From assembly GCA_024681275.1 (NCBI GenBank), contig JAILBD010000239.1, forward strand, positions 1-6,291: a DNA stretch of 6,291 nucleotides, read 5' to 3'. Of this stretch, positions 5,953 to 6,291 are shown one piece after another. The position numbers and the translations under genes were made by a program. Every line of letters begins with the position of its first letter. Positions within the stretch are counted from its first letter, which is position 1. Origin of the DNA: Erysipelotrichaceae bacterium (GTDB taxonomy: Bacteria; Bacillota_I; Bacilli_A; Erysipelotrichales; Erysipelotrichaceae). Below the pieces are notes generated by a model. The model searched no databases, was not told the origin of the DNA, and saw only the letters and a list, made by a program, of their open reading frames with translations.

Positions 5953-6291
5953 TTATATATGCAGCACATTGATCAGCAGTATCCAGGAAAGACCGTAATA
6001 GGATACCACTGCCACCAGGTCATTGATCGTTGTGATGAAGGGACCGGAGGCGACAGCCGGATCGATGTGCATCCTGTCAAAGATGATAGGAACGATCGTG
6101 CCGACCAGCGAAGAGACGATCATCGCCGTCATCAACGCGATGCCGACACACGCCGAAACTGCGAAACCATACATCAGCGGATAGCCCTTCAGAAGATGGA
6201 CATAGAGCCCTATGAAGATGAACGAAGCCAGACCCAGCAGGAAACCGTTGGAGAAACCGACCCTGACCTCCTTCATGACCAGCTGCAGCTT
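5953..6291 (-). CDS. mgtE: MgtE-type magnesium channel, C-terminal part (cut by window edge)
   Basis: Only the last 112 residues are present; the gene continues past the right edge, so the ATG at 6274-6276 is internal and not the start. MgtE is a homodimeric inner-membrane Mg2+ channel gated by cytoplasmic N and CBS domains, which would lie in the missing part. The visible piece covers about three membrane helices. It contains the family stretch DPAVASGPFITTINDLVAV, whose aspartate in TTIND corresponds to the pore Mg2+-binding aspartate. The stop codon is TAG or TAA-type at 5953-5955 in the AT-rich tail, followed by an intrinsic terminator. It is on the same strand as the oad operon but is transcriptionally separated from it. 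A CorC or other family is unlikely given this motif. Confidence 0.92.
   Translation of the reverse strand, partial: KLQLVMKEVRVGFSNGFLLGLASFIFIGLYVHLLKGYPLMYGFAVSACVGIALMTAMIVSSLVGTIVPIIFDRMHIDPAVASGPFITTINDLVAVVSYYGLSWILLINVLHI

Overview
The window holds one compact, leftward (minus-strand) operon for oxaloacetate metabolism, plus the 3' end of an unrelated upstream gene. The organism looks like a Gram-positive anaerobic fermenter of the Bacillota. The reasons are AGGAGG-type ribosome sites at most genes, tight gene packing, an ATP-type PEP carboxykinase, and a sodium-pumping decarboxylase whose biotin carrier is a separate small protein. Erysipelotrichales or Lachnospirales-like lineages fit, but the order is a guess from style, not from a marker gene. 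I see no mobile elements, CRISPR, tRNA or rRNA.

Right to left, in the direction of transcription: the last 112 residues of an MgtE-type magnesium channel (5953-6291); its strong intrinsic terminator (5905-5934); an intergenic region of about 180 bases with an extended -10 promoter (TGCTATAAT, 5812-5820); then pckA (PEP carboxykinase), oadA (carboxyltransferase subunit), oadG (small membrane anchor), a biotin carrier protein, birA (biotin ligase without a DNA-binding domain), oadB (sodium-translocating membrane subunit), and a 45-residue single-pass membrane protein (191-328) that is easy to miss because it is so short. A clear intrinsic terminator (167-191) starts at that small gene's stop codon and closes the operon. 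Spacings are 14, 11, 0, -1, 9 and 10 bases, so the seven genes are almost certainly one transcript. Bases 1-166 contain no gene I can support.

Functionally, the operon encodes both ends of one reaction sequence. PckA interconverts PEP and oxaloacetate with ADP/ATP. The OadA/OadG/biotin-carrier/OadB complex decarboxylates oxaloacetate to pyruvate while exporting sodium. BirA, made from the same message, attaches biotin to the carrier. Run as PEP + CO2 + ADP -> oxaloacetate + ATP, then oxaloacetate -> pyruvate + CO2 with sodium export, the net result equals pyruvate kinase plus a sodium gradient. That reading is an inference from co-transcription and known enzymology. The small last gene may encode an accessory subunit of the pump. 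No plus-strand gene is credible; the long plus-strand open frames are antisense shadows of oadB/birA and pckA.
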